Made by a program: the position numbers and the translations under genes
From: Crocodylus rhombifer
Taxonomy: Eukaryota > Chordata > Crocodylia > Crocodylidae
Direction of reading: 5' to 3'
DNA: 64,000 nt
Assembly: GCA_038503035.1 (NCBI GenBank)
Contig: JAVSML010024717.1
Span: 124,001-188,000 of the forward strand
Notes under the pieces: model-generated
Told to the model about the DNA's origin: nothing
The model's database searches: none
What the model saw: the letters and a program-made list of their open reading frames with translations, nothing else
Shown: one piece after another, positions 23,219 to 34,090 of the stretch
Layout: each line of letters opens with the position of its first letter
Numbering within the stretch: the first letter of the stretch is position 1

Positions 23219-23473
23219 GGCCACATCTACACAATACTTTGCCTGCACAGTTGTTACTGTTACTTGTTTATACAAGTATTAAATCACTGTGCAGTAACCC
23301 AAGTTACTGTGCAGTAGCATTGCCAAATGGCTTTTTTTGTTGCACTGACTGTGCAGTATCCCAAGACTACTCAGTAGTGTTGCACAGTAGTGTTGCATCA
23401 CACTTTCTGCCACATGATGCTGCTACATAATATTCATGGGCTACAGTGCAGTCAGTATCTCATGTACGTGCGG
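23219..23473. mobile_element. Probable MITE of the CATCTACAC-end family
   Basis: The left end GGCCACATCTACACAA, preceded by TCAGG, matches the family consensus and closely resembles the left end at 31739. Inside, ACTGTGCAGTA motifs recur in both orientations. The right end (CATGTACGTGCGGC, about 23460-23473) is a poor match, so that border is uncertain. Confidence 0.5.
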
Positions 23474-24179
23474 CAGGCAGGAGTAAGAATGCAGCTCTTT
23501 GTGCCAAGGTATTTGCGCACATACGCAAAAGCAAACAACAAGTTCCTAGGGAACCTTAAGAAGGAAGCTAAGAAAGGCTTCTACAGGGTTTAGGCACCTT
23601 TGAGATGAGAGAAGGGTTTGGGAAATGCAGTTTTGGACGTTGGTGCTTAAAGTCCTCCTAAGTCTTGTCTGAAGCATGTGTTGGATTTAACCTTTTGACT
23701 TCAGATCAGAACAGCACTTCAGCAGTTGCTTACATTTAATCATTCGTGCCTACTGATAAACCATCTCGCTGGCAATTGAATTTCAACAGTGATAGAATTT
23801 CAGTGACAGTTTCTTCAAGGATGAGTTTATTCCTCTAGACAAAAACAGGCCAATACAGATAAATCAGCTCCTGCTATCTGGACCCTCCTAACGTTTCCCT
23901 TATAAGGTTTTGTCCCTGCCCAATGCTACTAGTTTCTCAAATCTCTTTTGAATCAAGCCTCTCCATCCAGTTTAGCTTTTGTTTGTTCCCTGACTGAATA
24001 TCCCTTGCAGCTTTGCTGTTCCCTGCACTTATTCAGCTGATTTGCTGTGAGGGAGTCCTTTTTTATTATTTTTACTCAGTATTGCCTTGCATTGTGATTT
24101 ATTTTTCCTAAGTGGTCTTTTGACTCTTCAGAGCAGTGTATATATTGTATATTAAAAGTATATCTGATGAAGTAGGTTG
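23474..24179. other. Unique DNA
   Basis: No gene or repeat boundary recognised. Confidence 0.45.
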
Positions 24180-24440
24180 TTGTATATAAACACTTGTGCC
24201 ACCCTATCCTACCTTCTGCCTGGCCTCCTTTTAGAGGATGAGGTAAAGGAGTTTCTACAACTTCTAGAGGCAGCTTATTCCATTTTCCCACTGTTCTTCC
24301 AATTAGGAAGTTTTTCCCTTAGATGTAATTTAAACCCATTTCACTGTAGTTTAATCTCTTATTTTTATCCTACCCTCTGTGGTAAAGAACATATTTTCTG
24401 GGGCTTTTGTCTTAAATAAGGATGAGTGTTCTTTGTAGTT
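24180..24440 (-). mobile_element. Old CR1/L3-like LINE 3' fragment, minus strand
   Basis: The complement reads as an old LINE tail: TTAAACTACAGTGAAATGGG, AAACTTCCTAATTGGAAG, then AATAAGCTGCCTCTAGAAGTTGTAG. This corresponds to the NKLPLEVVET peptide typical of CR1/L3 3' coding sequence. More diverged than the other CR1 copies in the window. Confidence 0.65.
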
Positions 24441-25410
24441 TGTTTAGGTTTTGTTTAACTGAGTTCTTGTATAAATTGCTGTCAGTATCTTCAAACATGG
24501 CTTCCCAATGTAGATCCTGGTTCTTGAATGGAATCCACTCATGTGCTATACATTGCAGTTATTAACATCAAAATCCTTATTTAATTAGGCCTCAGCCCTG
24601 CAAAGATTTATATATGTGTAAGCATACTGCAAGCAGTCTTATTGAAGTCAAAGGGACCACAGAACATGGGGTGGTAAACAAATGTGTAAGACTAGATACT
24701 GGCACCTAACTGATCTGGGCTAAAATTGTCAGCCTTGGACTCCCAATATTAATTTTGCAATTGTACATTTGAAAACACAAATTTGTCGTCTTATGTTCAC
24801 TGGTCTGAAATCAATGGGAGTTGAGGGTCTTAGTACCTGTGCAATTCAGGCTATTGATTAAGGTGCTTAAATGGAAGCTAAAAGACCTAAGGTTAAACAA
24901 CTGAAAATTGATCCTGCATCTTTTAAATTAGTTGGACTCAACTACATTCTTTGTTACAAAGAGAAATAAATATTGCAATGCTGATATTTAAATATGTCTA
25001 TAAATAGTATGCAGCTCTGCGTAGGCTACATTCTTTTTATCTTAGTATTCTCAGTGGAATTTGACATATAGTTCTAAAACAATGAGATAAACAATTTATT
25101 ATAACAAGATAATCACACATCCAGGAAATTTCAAGGTACAAGTTGCATTCAGACAGCCTGAGCTGCAAAGGTGTAATAATTTTTGTCATATGTAATACTA
25201 TAACTTCTTTAAATTTTACTATAGTGAAAATCACTGTGGTAAATGACTTTCAATCTAAAAAGAGCTGCCAACTAATGTCACAATATTACACCTAAAAGAC
25301 TCACAGAGATTAATGTACCTCTCTGAAAATTTTAACAGCTCTTATAATTAGAAGGCTGTCTTAGTTTAACATATATAATATGTATCTGACATTCTACCAA
25401 AGTAGTCTAA
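24441..25410. other. Unique A+T-rich DNA
   Basis: No gene or repeat recognised. Confidence 0.45.
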
Positions 25411-25411
25411 G

Positions 25412-25655
25412 GGCTCATCTACACAAGACGGTTAATGCACAGAAGACTAATTCAATTGCGCATTAGCATGTCATGGCAAAAGCCATACTAATGCGCGGGA
25501 GTATTAGTCTACTGTGCCTTAAGCATCATGAAAAGACTGTGCATCTTTGCTAGTATGAAGTAGTACCAGCTACTGTGAATTTATGTAGTACCTCATATTA
25601 GAGTACTACATAATGCACATCAGCAAAGGTGTATTAATGGACATGTAGATGCACC
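25412..25655. mobile_element. MITE of the CATCTACAC-end family
   Basis: The left end is GGCTCATCTACACAAGACG. The right end in reverse is GGTGCATCTACATGTCC. The flanking pentamers CTAAG and CTTAT agree at three of five positions. Length is 244 bp. Internal motifs TTAATGCAC and CTACTGTG recur inverted. Confidence 0.75.
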
Positions 25656-25889
25656 CTTATAAATGTGCTGTGTGCTTCCTTAATGTAGTAGGTCAAAAGT
25701 GGAAAAATTTCCCTTCATGCCATTTTGAAAAGAAAAGGAAAAAAAGAGAATGGAATTATAACTGGTATTTTTCTTTTTGTTCAGATACAGCTTATAGAAA
25801 TGGTCCTAGAGCTGAAAGTTAATGTTATATACTATAGAAGTGGAGAAGCAAATACCAAATGTAACAGACAATACAATATTTTCTAATAT

Positions 25890-27281
25890 TATCAGATTTG
25901 TGGGTGGCCTCCACCCAGGCCTCACAGAAGAGCTTTCCCCCAGGCCTAGCAGATGTTTTGCAGCATACGGGCTGCAACAGTGACTCAGGGAAGGTTGTCC
26001 TCAGCGAAGTTGAGGCAGGTGGTGAGGGAGCGCCAGTGTCCCTTGAAGCAGCCAAAGGTACACTCCACCAGGGCATGGGTACAGCCTGTGGGTGAAGTGG
26101 GCCTGATGGGTGTCCAGCTGGCTGGTATTGGGTTGCATGAGCTAGGGCAGGAGCGGGTAGGCGGGGTCCCCAGTGAAGCAGGGCAGGATGGCCATGGTGC
26201 TCAGCTGCAGGTCCTGCACCCCTAGCATGAAGTGGCTGCTCTCCACCAGGTCCAGCAGGCTAGAGTTCCAGAAGGTGTAAGCATCATGGGTGCTGCCCAC
26301 CCAGCCAGCACTCACCTGCATGAAGGCACTGCAGTTGTCCACCATGGAATGAAAGCCCCTGCAGTTGTAATAGGGGAAGTGTCCATGGGGCAGTCAGATG
26401 CCAAGGAGGTAGGTCCTGTCCAGGGCCCCAACACACTGAAGGAATCCCAGGGAATGGAACCCCACCACTACCACCAGGGGGTCATGCACGTAGTGTCTGC
26501 CAGCACATTCTGGAGGGCACTGCACACCTCCAGGATAGAATCCCCGGTGGTGGCTTTGCCCATGGCAAACAGGTGGCCGACGTACCACAGGCTGGTGGGC
26601 ATGGCCAGCTGGAGCAGGGCAAGGGCCGGGTGGCTGTCTGCAGGGAATGGGCAGCTGCATGCCAGTCCTGCCACTCTAGGTGGAGTCAGAGCTCCTCCAT
26701 TAGGTCACAGAAGGTGGCCCAGGTCATGCAGAAGGCCTCCAGCCACTGCTTATCATCTCAGGTGTGCTGGATGATGTGCAGCACTGGCTAGCCTGGCTGG
26801 CCTGACTGACCCAGCACGCCCGGAGGCAGTGGGGCTGGAGGCCCAGGAGAGCAATGGCAAGCCCAGCAGTGATGTCCAGAAGCCCCTCATGGGCATCTCT
26901 GCCAGGGGGAGCTGGGTGGTGGTAGCAGCCCTAGGACCGTGGTCGGCAGGGCACATGGTTGGTAGGTGGCAGAATGGGCATGGAGAAAACTGCTGCATGC
27001 TGCCTCTGTGCTTGGCACACTGCTTTTGGGCATAGAAGTAGCTGAGCAGAGAACAGGGCTGGCTTTTAAAGATGGCTTCTTGGTGCTGTCAGCTGCAGCC
27101 AGAGCTTAGAACTCCCTCTCGTGGAGGCAGGGGCCCATTGCAATGCTGCAGGAAAGTTGGTGCAAAAAGCAGCAAATCTGCTCCCTATTTTGGCATGTAT
27201 CACCTGCCCAAAAGTGCTTACTCCAAAGTAGCTTACACCAGAGTAAACTTAGGCTGGATCAAATGCATGTGTAGACACGCC
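25890..27281 (-). pseudogene. PIF/Harbinger DDE transposase relic with one preserved element end
   Basis: On the minus strand, broken over several frames, the transposase of a PIF/Harbinger DNA transposon is readable. In order: an N-terminal region with LWYVGHLFAMGKATTGD (about 26590-26540), ALDRTYLLGI (26426-26397, first catalytic Asp; intact families have AIDGTH), CSAFMQVSAGWVGSTHDAYT (26333-26274, second Asp in HDA), TGDPAYPLLP (about 26173-26144), and LVECTFGCFKGHWRSL (about 26070-26020, catalytic Glu). So the DDE triad survives at DNA level, but frameshifts and stops make it non-functional. The right end at 27281 is GTGTAGACACGCC, that is GGCGTGTCTACAC in reverse, the same type of end as the surrounding MITEs. 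The left end is missing. A partner Myb-like gene, usual in this superfamily, was not recognised. Confidence 0.88.
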
Positions 27282-27286
27282 CAGTG

Positions 27287-27527
27287 GGTGCGTCTACAAG
27301 TGCCCCTGACTGTACGGAACCTGCTGATACTATGGAGTTCCAGTGGTGCATGGTTCATTTCCAACCCTACGTCACCATAGCAACTAGCTACAGCAAGAGA
27401 ATTCATTGCTACAGTCACGCAGCAGCAGCATCATGGTTAGTGCCTGCCAATGCTATGTTACTGGTGTGAGAAGCTATGGTGCCATAGCTCATCACTTCAG
27501 TGACATAGCTTCTCGTGTAGATGCGCC
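27287..27527. mobile_element. MITE of the CATCTACAC-end family, abutting the Harbinger relic
   Basis: The left end is GGTGCGTCTACAAGTG and the right end in reverse is GGCGCATCTACACGAG. The left flank CAGTG (27282-27286) is also the right flank of the Harbinger relic, and the right flank is CACTG (27528-27532). Near its right end lie inverted copies of GCTATGGTGCCATAGC and of AAGCTATG. Length is 241 bp. Confidence 0.82.
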
Positions 27528-27532
27528 CACTG

Positions 27533-28085
27533 TGTATAAGAAAAAGCTATATGCATAATTCAGGTTACCTCTTCTCTCTTCATACTAATTCACTTAGAGG
27601 ACAATAGTGAACATTTTCCATATGATGATGTTATGGTACTGAAAGCTAAAGATTGATAGCTTTATTTCATAATTCATGGATAAAAGATTACCATCTATTT
27701 TAGCAATGAATATATGGTATTATTTAATTAGAAGTGCCTATGGTTTTATTAGCATAGCAAAAGTTGTTGTTTCCTTTGGGTGTTTCAGCAGGGGACTGTT
27801 ATTTTGGTTCTACAATATACTGTCCACCTTTAATAAACTTGCCACATGCTTAAAAAGTCATTAATAAAATCATTGTAACTAGAAAAGCAGAAGGCGATTA
27901 TGGGTAAACTCATTGGCCTAATTTAATAACATTATGTAGGTTTGACTCAAACTGTTATCATGTTTGCTTTATGCCACGTGACTTTACAGGTCACAACCCC
28001 ACAATCACCCTATTTTTCCTATTTTGCTAAATGGTAAGGGAATCTTGGTATGGAAAAGATTAGATGTCCACTACTTTGTAGGTCA
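27533..28085. other. Unique A+T-rich spacer
   Basis: No gene or repeat recognised. Confidence 0.45.
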
Positions 28086-28090
28086 CAGTG

Positions 28091-28352
28091 GGAGCATCTG
28101 CATAAGATGCTACATTCCCATAGCGATGTACTACAGTGACATCAGCAAGCAGAAACTATAATGCTGACATTACATTGCTTTACTGATAAGCTATCTCATT
28201 ATAGCACATTGCTACAGACACATAGCCTCTAAAAATTACCATGTGCCTCTGTTACGGTGCAATAACAGTGCCATCATTTAGTACTTTCTAAGCCAAGTAT
28301 TAAATGACGGCACAGTAACAGCTGCAACTTGAGGAGCACATGTAGATGCACC
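28091..28352. mobile_element. MITE of the CATCTACAC-end family with perfect CAGTG flanks
   Basis: The left end is GGAGCATCTGCATAAGATG and the right end in reverse is GGTGCATCTACATGTGC. Both sides carry CAGTG (28086-28090 and 28353-28357). The interior resembles the element at 27287 and the one at 40272 (CTATGCCATAGC-type motifs, TACAGTGACAT), so these three form a subfamily. Length is 262 bp. Confidence 0.82.
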
Positions 28353-28357
28353 CAGTG

Positions 28358-29345
28358 GGCACCAGAGAAAGCCAGGGGAGGGATCAGATATAGAAACGTC
28401 CAAATAAAATGAAGTAAAATAAATGAGTATGAAGAATACAGAGGCTGGAAAGCATAAAACCTGAATGGCAGAAAGAAAGCATGTGTATATAATGCTAGTG
28501 GTATTTTCCCATTGCTACACAGCACAGCATTCCCTCAACACCACCTTGCAAAGTTGTGTTGTAAACATAAAATAAAATAAAATAAGAGGTTGTATTTGTT
28601 TTAAATAACATCAACTGTGGGGAATCCTGGTTAAAATTATAAAGTGGAAAAAGTATTGCAGTGCTGAACTAGTTTTGTGAACTCAAAGAAGTATTACCAA
28701 AAGGGAAATCTTTGTTGTAAATTAATGTTGCCACATAGGCTGATTTGATGAATTAGTAGAAATTGATTTTCAGAACTGATTTCTAGCAGGAAAGTAGGAA
28801 TAGTTCACCTACAGGAGCCAGCTAGGACTGTGATGTGACTATGGAGCCAGACTCTCTTGCACTGGTATAATCTCTTGCACTGGTATGAATTGTTTTTTCA
28901 GGAAGGCCATGAATCCATGAATTCCACAATTCACTGAAGGCAGCAAAGCATTGGGAGCAAGGCCCATGACTCTAGGCTCCCTTCTTCCGAGAACAGAGTT
29001 CTCCTTTCCAATATAAAAGGTTTGTCCATATCTCACTGCAACTTGATAAGGGTGGGGTGGGGTGGGATGGGATGGAGCAAGCTTCTGCTCATCTGAGCCT
29101 ACAGGTATGCTCCAGACCCAAAGTTCATCAGTGAGACTACTCCACGCTCATTTCTGGCTGACCTGAAAGCAGCTGCAGATGATGAGCTCAGAGCAGCATC
29201 ACTGGCAAAACTTCTCCATGTCTGTGGACCCAGACTGTTTTTCAGTACAATCCTCCTCAGGCCCAATATTGTAGCTGTATAGACAAGCCCAGCATTACTC
29301 TCCCTCTTGTCCCTTTACCCTTGATTCTTTCTCCCTTAGATGTGT
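28358..29345. other. Unique DNA with a short AAAAT run and a (GGGAT)-like run
   Basis: A simple (AAAAT)n run lies near 28567-28585 and a GGGGT/GGGAT run near 29050-29075. No gene recognised. Confidence 0.45.
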
Positions 29346-29525
29346 AGTAGGAGCGTGTGAAATGGGCCATATTTGATTTGGATTCGGCCCAAATCAGGGA
29401 CAGTGAATCGATTAATTGATTCAGTTCACTGTCCCGATTCAATTCTGCTAAATCCAAATCTGAAGATTCGATGCTGATTCAGAGAATCAGCAATTCGGCC
29501 ATTGACACAGCTTTAAATGTTTTTT
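29346..29525. mobile_element. Truncated arm of the GATTCG foldback family
   Basis: This is one terminal arm of the element described at 43705-44571 and 53536-54336. It has TTTGGATTCGGCCC, AGGGACAGTGAATCGATTAA, AGATTCGATGCTGATTCAG and the arm-to-core junction ACAGCTTTAAATGTTTTTTC followed by TACATA. It stops there because CR1 sequence begins at about 29530. No core or second arm follows. Confidence 0.8.
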
Positions 29526-29529
29526 CTAC

Positions 29530-29888
29530 ATATAGTTTCATAGTTTGTAGGGTCAGAAGGGACCTGAGCAGATCATCAAGTCTGACCTCCTGCCTTGGCA
29601 GGAAAAAGTACTGGGGTCAAACGACAGCAGGGTATTCATCTAGCCTTGTCTTAAAGACCCCCAGGGTAGGAGCCAGCATCACTTCTCTTGGAAATTGGTT
29701 CCAGATCCTAGCCACCCTGACAGTGAGGTAGCACCTCCTGATGTCTAGTCTGAATCTGCCCTCTGCCAGCTTGTTACCATTATTTCTAGTCACTCCTGGT
29801 AGTGCTCAGGGGAACAAGGACTCCCCCAATGCCTGCTGGTCCCCTCTGACTAGTTTGTAACAGGCCCCTAGATCCCCACAGCTCACTG
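29530..29888 (-). mobile_element. CR1 LINE 3' end, minus strand
   Basis: It opens with TTTCATAGTTTGTAGGGTCAG, AGAAGGGACC and CAAGTCTGACCTCCTGCC, the complement of the CR1 tail. It runs about 360 bases and then meets a plus-strand CR1, giving a head-to-head pair. Confidence 0.88.
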
Positions 29889-30826
29889 ATGGGTATTGAC
29901 TTGGACCAGTGCTATTCAACATATTCGTCAATGATTTCGGTGTTAAAAGCATACTGGCAAAGTTTTCAGGTGGCATTAAATTCTGGGGCAGTGTGGTCTC
30001 ACTGGAGGACAGGCTGGGGATACAAGCTGACCTGGACAGGCTTGAAAGCTGGGTGGATCAAAACATGATGATGTTTAACATGAAGAAATGTAAAGTACTC
30101 CATCTGGGGAGTAATAACCTACAACACACAGGATTGGTGGTGCTACGCTTGCCAGCACAACAACTGAAGGAGACCTGGGGTTGTGATAGACTACAGAACG
30201 AGCTACCAATGCAATGCCATAGCTGGCAGAGTAAATAAAACACTGGTATGCTTCTACTGATGCATCTCAAGCAAGACTAAGGATGTCATCTTCCCGCTCC
30301 ACTTGGCTTTGGTGATGCCGCAGCTGGAGTACTGCATCCAGTTCCATGTGCCGCACTTCAAGAAGGATGTAGAGAAACCAAAGGAGGGCCACGCATATGA
30401 TTAGAGGTCTGGAGAGCAAACCATATGAGGAGAGGCTGAAAGACATGGGACTGTTCAGCCTGGAGAGGAGAAGACGTAGAGGGTATTGCATGGCAGCCTA
30501 TAAGCATAAGGGACTATCAGGGTGTGAGGGAGCATCTGTTCTCCAAGGCACCCCAGGGGAAAAGAAGGGACAATGGACACAAACTGCTAGAAGATCACTT
30601 CAGGTTGGACATAAAGTTCTTTATGGTTCAAGTGTCCAGGGTCTGGGACAGATTCCCCCAAGAGATGGTACAATCACCTACTCTGCAGATCTTCAAAAAA
30701 TGACTAGATGAGCACCTTGCTGTAATCATCTGACCCCAGCAGTCTTCCCTGCCAAGTGCAGGGGGGCTGGACCTGATGATCTTGTGAGGTCCCTTGCAGC
30801 CCCAGATTCTATGAATCTATGAGCCA
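29889..30826 (+). mobile_element. CR1 LINE, plus strand, from mid reverse transcriptase to 3' tail
   Basis: The copy begins in the palm domain (LFNIFVNDFGV near 29909) and reads LAKFSGGIKFWGS where the FADDTKLWG active-site block belongs, so the catalytic aspartates are gone. Then come ADLDRLESWVDQN, KKCKVLHLGSNN, and, after frameshifts, [20 protein letters not shown] near 30405-30465. The 3' tail ends with GATTCTATGAATCTATGAG. Decayed and inactive. Confidence 0.9.
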
Positions 30827-31737
30827 CAGATCCATCTGCAGAAGTTGTAGGTCTTTCCACTGGGGAGAGTAGGCTGTAGGCTGAGATTCCTCTCCTTTTC
30901 CTTCCTGTGCTCTCTCTCCTATACCATCAAAAACTAAGAAGGAAACCAAGGGTAAAAAACCACCCTCCGTTTCTTACCAGGATAAGGCTCTGTCCATTCA
31001 CTAACTATTACCTGAGTACATAGCTCATTGAATTAGTCCTTTCTATTTCCTTTTTCAAATATTTGCCTTAGATTCTTTCAAAGTATTGGCAATTTGCTTA
31101 TTCTCTTATTTTAATGCTAATCTTGAGACTGAGAACAGCTGTTTCTATTCTATTCAATATATTTTTATTTTTCTATGACTTTGTCTCAAAGAAAGAAAGG
31201 AAGACTAAAGAGTGTTTCACTGACAAGGATCTGAAAGCTCTATTTGTAACTAGTGCGAAATTACTGACATGGGGAAGGCAGACTGACTAGCTTAGCACAA
31301 ATGCTGTAAATGAGATTGCTTTTATCATGTCTTTAATGAAGAGAAGCATTTCCGTTTCACTGATTCTCGTCCTTCATTCTGCCCAGTTGTCATCGCAACA
31401 TTTCAAAAGGCTCACGTTATTTGCATGTTTCGCTCAAATGGTGTATGGGATTTGATTAGAACCTTATCAAAGCTGTCACAAGAATACAACATCTACGTAC
31501 CAGGATGTGACCAAAATGATGGAGATTCAGTTTCAAAAAAAGGCATTTAACTGCTACTTTTTTGGGGTTCTACTTTTGAAATAAGTGCTGCAGATGTTTA
31601 AATGAACATAGATAAGTATGAAGTAAAATCTGTCTTATTTAGTCTTTCACTCAGCTAGCAAAACAAATTAGCTCATTGATAGATTTGGAAATTTAGCTAA
31701 AGAAGGTTTTGTATTTGGGGATTAAGTTATATATCAG
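30827..31737. other. Unique DNA, including a possible conserved non-coding stretch
   Basis: No gene recognised. The part at 31370-31510 has balanced, non-repetitive composition and a TTATTTGCAT octamer (POU-factor type site), so it could be conserved non-coding DNA. This is a guess from sequence texture only. Confidence 0.35.
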
Positions 31738-31738
31738 G

Positions 31739-32148
31739 GGCCATATCTACATGTACTGTTAGTGTGATGCAATAAATTCCAGCACAGTTTGCACCAAGCA
31801 CAGTATTTACATGTGCACCCAGGACCACAGCACATTGAGCCAAGGCACTGTAGCCGTGGTTGGCAGGGAGTCCCAGGGGGGTCAGCCTGTCAGCCTATAG
31901 CGGCCTGGGTCAACATGCTCTGGAGGAACTGGCTGGGGCATGAGGGTGCTACAGTGCAGGGCTAGCTGGTAGGCACCATCATGCCCCAGCCAACCCTGGT
32001 CACTGTCTACATGTGTTGTGGTAGAATAAATAACTGTGCTGTAGGATAGTACTTGTTTCGGGCACTACTCTCTTGCAGCATGTAGACAGTGATGCTTTAC
32101 TGCAGAGCTAATTAGTCAACTCTGCAGTGAAGTGCACGTGTAGATGCC
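31739..32148. mobile_element. Long MITE of the CATCTACAC-end family
   Basis: The left end is GGCCATATCTACATGTAC and the right end in reverse is GGCATCTACACGTGCAC. Flanks are TCAGG and CCAAG. Near the ends ACTGTGCTGTAG- and TGCAGAGCTAATTAG-type motifs occur. The GC-richer core (31850-32000) has CAGCCTGTCAGCCTATAG and TGCCCCAGCCAACC-type sequence. Length is 410 bp, with no coding capacity. Confidence 0.72.
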
Positions 32149-33470
32149 CCAAGAGGGAACTTCCTGAAGACATTCCATGTAGCAGGATAGTCAGAACGAA
32201 TATAATCAATTGCTATAGTAGATTGCAACAGCAGGGGGAGCTCTCACTGCACCAGCCAAAAACAAGGAGAAACTGTATGGAAAGGCTTCTTATCTTTCAG
32301 GAGGAGTGAAGTGGGATCTGTCCTCTGCCTTTAGCAAAGGAAATTCAGTTGAGCCTTCTTATAAAAGCATACCAAAATGCACACTTTAAACTTTACTGAA
32401 AATAGTGTATTCAGTCTAGAAGTCCCAACTGAAGCAAATCCTTTAGTGAAGTCAAATATTTTTGGCACAGTAAAGAAGGAAGTTAACCTCCTGGTTAATC
32501 TCTACATATTGGATCAAAAGCACAGTCTTCCTGTCCCTAGCACAGATCCTACAGAGATCATCCAGAGTGGAAACTTAAAAAAAACCCAACAGTGCAATAG
32601 GAGCAACCCCAAAGTTTCTAACATCAGGCCACCAAAGAGATCAATAATACTAAATGAGTCTGGCGTGGGTGAACTCCTGGAAAAGCTGTGAGACAAATCA
32701 GAGGCAAATGTAGTTCACAGATTTCAATTAATCTATTCCTACAAATACCTTGATGCAAGTAACATAAGGAAAACATCAGTCTGCCTTGCTTTCTGCTCCA
32801 CAAGGAATTTGCATCAATATTATTACCCTACTATTATTCAGTGCAACAAGTATTCGGAGAGCATTGCAATACCAATCCTTTTCTCTGGGGAAGTATATAC
32901 TTAGGAAAAAGAAGGCATGTGATCTACTCAGCAAGTCATTTGCGTTCACAGAATGCTTTCAAATTAAAATCATTGACAAAGGAAAGTGTGTTTCTCTGAA
33001 GTCTCTGACTTCCTTTTTCTTTTTAATTATTTTTTGCAAGTGAAAAAACAAATTCAGGTGGTATTTCGCAAGTGAAAAAACAAATCAGGTTATCAGGTTG
33101 GGACCTAAGTGCCTCTTGTTTTTTAATGCCTTCTTTTGTTTACATGATTAAATGGATTAAAACTGTATTTTCAATGATGCTACAGGTAATTATTCAAGTA
33201 AATAATTTACCTACAATCAGAATACTGTATCTATGCTACAAGGAAGGGGGAGAGAGTGTGAGCAGGTATATATGTATGAGTATAAATTTGAGGTAGTGAG
33301 CAATAGTGATGGGAATGAAAGCAGATATTAGAAGATGACTGCATCTCAGAAAGAGGTGTAACTTGCCATGTTCTACTGAAAAGAGACTGACATGATGTAC
33401 AAAGGCTACTGGCAGTAGATTAAATCAGTCAAGCGATGGGACTAAAGGAATTTTATGCCCCATTCCCCCA
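32149..33470. other. Unique DNA with a 104-codon frame of unknown meaning
   Basis: The frame 32377-32691 (+) shows no recognisable domain and sits in A+T-rich DNA without a supportable gene structure, so I do not call it. Two copies of CAAGTGAAAAAACAAAT lie near 33039 and 33069, a short tandem duplication. Confidence 0.4.
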
Positions 33471-33589
33471 ATTGCATGAACTGCTATGCCAGATATGCAT
33501 AGCAGCCCATGACATTCTGGGAATTAGGCATAACATTCCTCAGATCCCAGTCTTGCAGCATCCAGCTGCTAGTGTAACAAGCCCCATGT

Positions 33590-34090
33590 AAGGAGCTCCC
33601 TGCTCTCCAGATGCACCCATGGCACACGTGAAAGCAGCAGCTGGGGAGTGGAAAGCTCCCCACTACCCAGGTGCTACTTCCATAGGCACCAGGGAACTTT
33701 AAAAAGCTGGAAGGTGTCCTCTGCTCTATCCCCAGAGGCAGCCCTAGGTCTTGGGTCTAGGACACTGGGCACCTCTTTAAAGGGGTGCACAGCTCAAGAT
33801 GGGACACTTCATCCCCAGCTGCACATGCCTGTTTAAGGAGTCACCCCAGATGTACCACGGGTAATCTTTTTCTGATGTTGACCACATGATGCCCCAGACC
33901 TTTAAAAAGTAGACATGCAGCTTGGAGCCCAGGCTGAAAACATACCCTCCTTTTAAGTTCCATGGGTTTTGTAAACCTGACCTTGAAGACATGCCCCCAA
34001 TAGTATATGTGCTCCCCCCTCCATAGCTGTGTATCCTATGTCCCAGACGTAAGATCCAGAGCTGCCTCTAGGGATAGAGCAGAGGACAGC
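33590..34090. repeat. Foldback segment with CTTTAAA motifs
   Basis: TCCTCTGCTCTATCCCCAGA (starting 33717) pairs with the complement of 34050-34088. The pairing continues less perfectly inward to about 33785/34022, giving arms of some 65-70 bp around a 240-bp loop. CTTTAAA motifs occur near 33693, 33775, 33900 and 33950. TTAAGTTCCATGG is shared with the segment at 5266, so the two may be one family. Outer ends are not resolved. Confidence 0.5.

Noticed and set aside
28084..28110. CACAGTG, identical to a V(D)J recombination heptamer, at a MITE border
   Set aside because: No A-rich nonamer is found 12 or 23 bases away, and the heptamer straddles the CAGTG flank of a recognisable element.
32377..32691. 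104-codon open frame with ordinary amino-acid composition
   Set aside because: No domain, no splice context and no codon pattern distinguishing it from chance in A+T-rich DNA.
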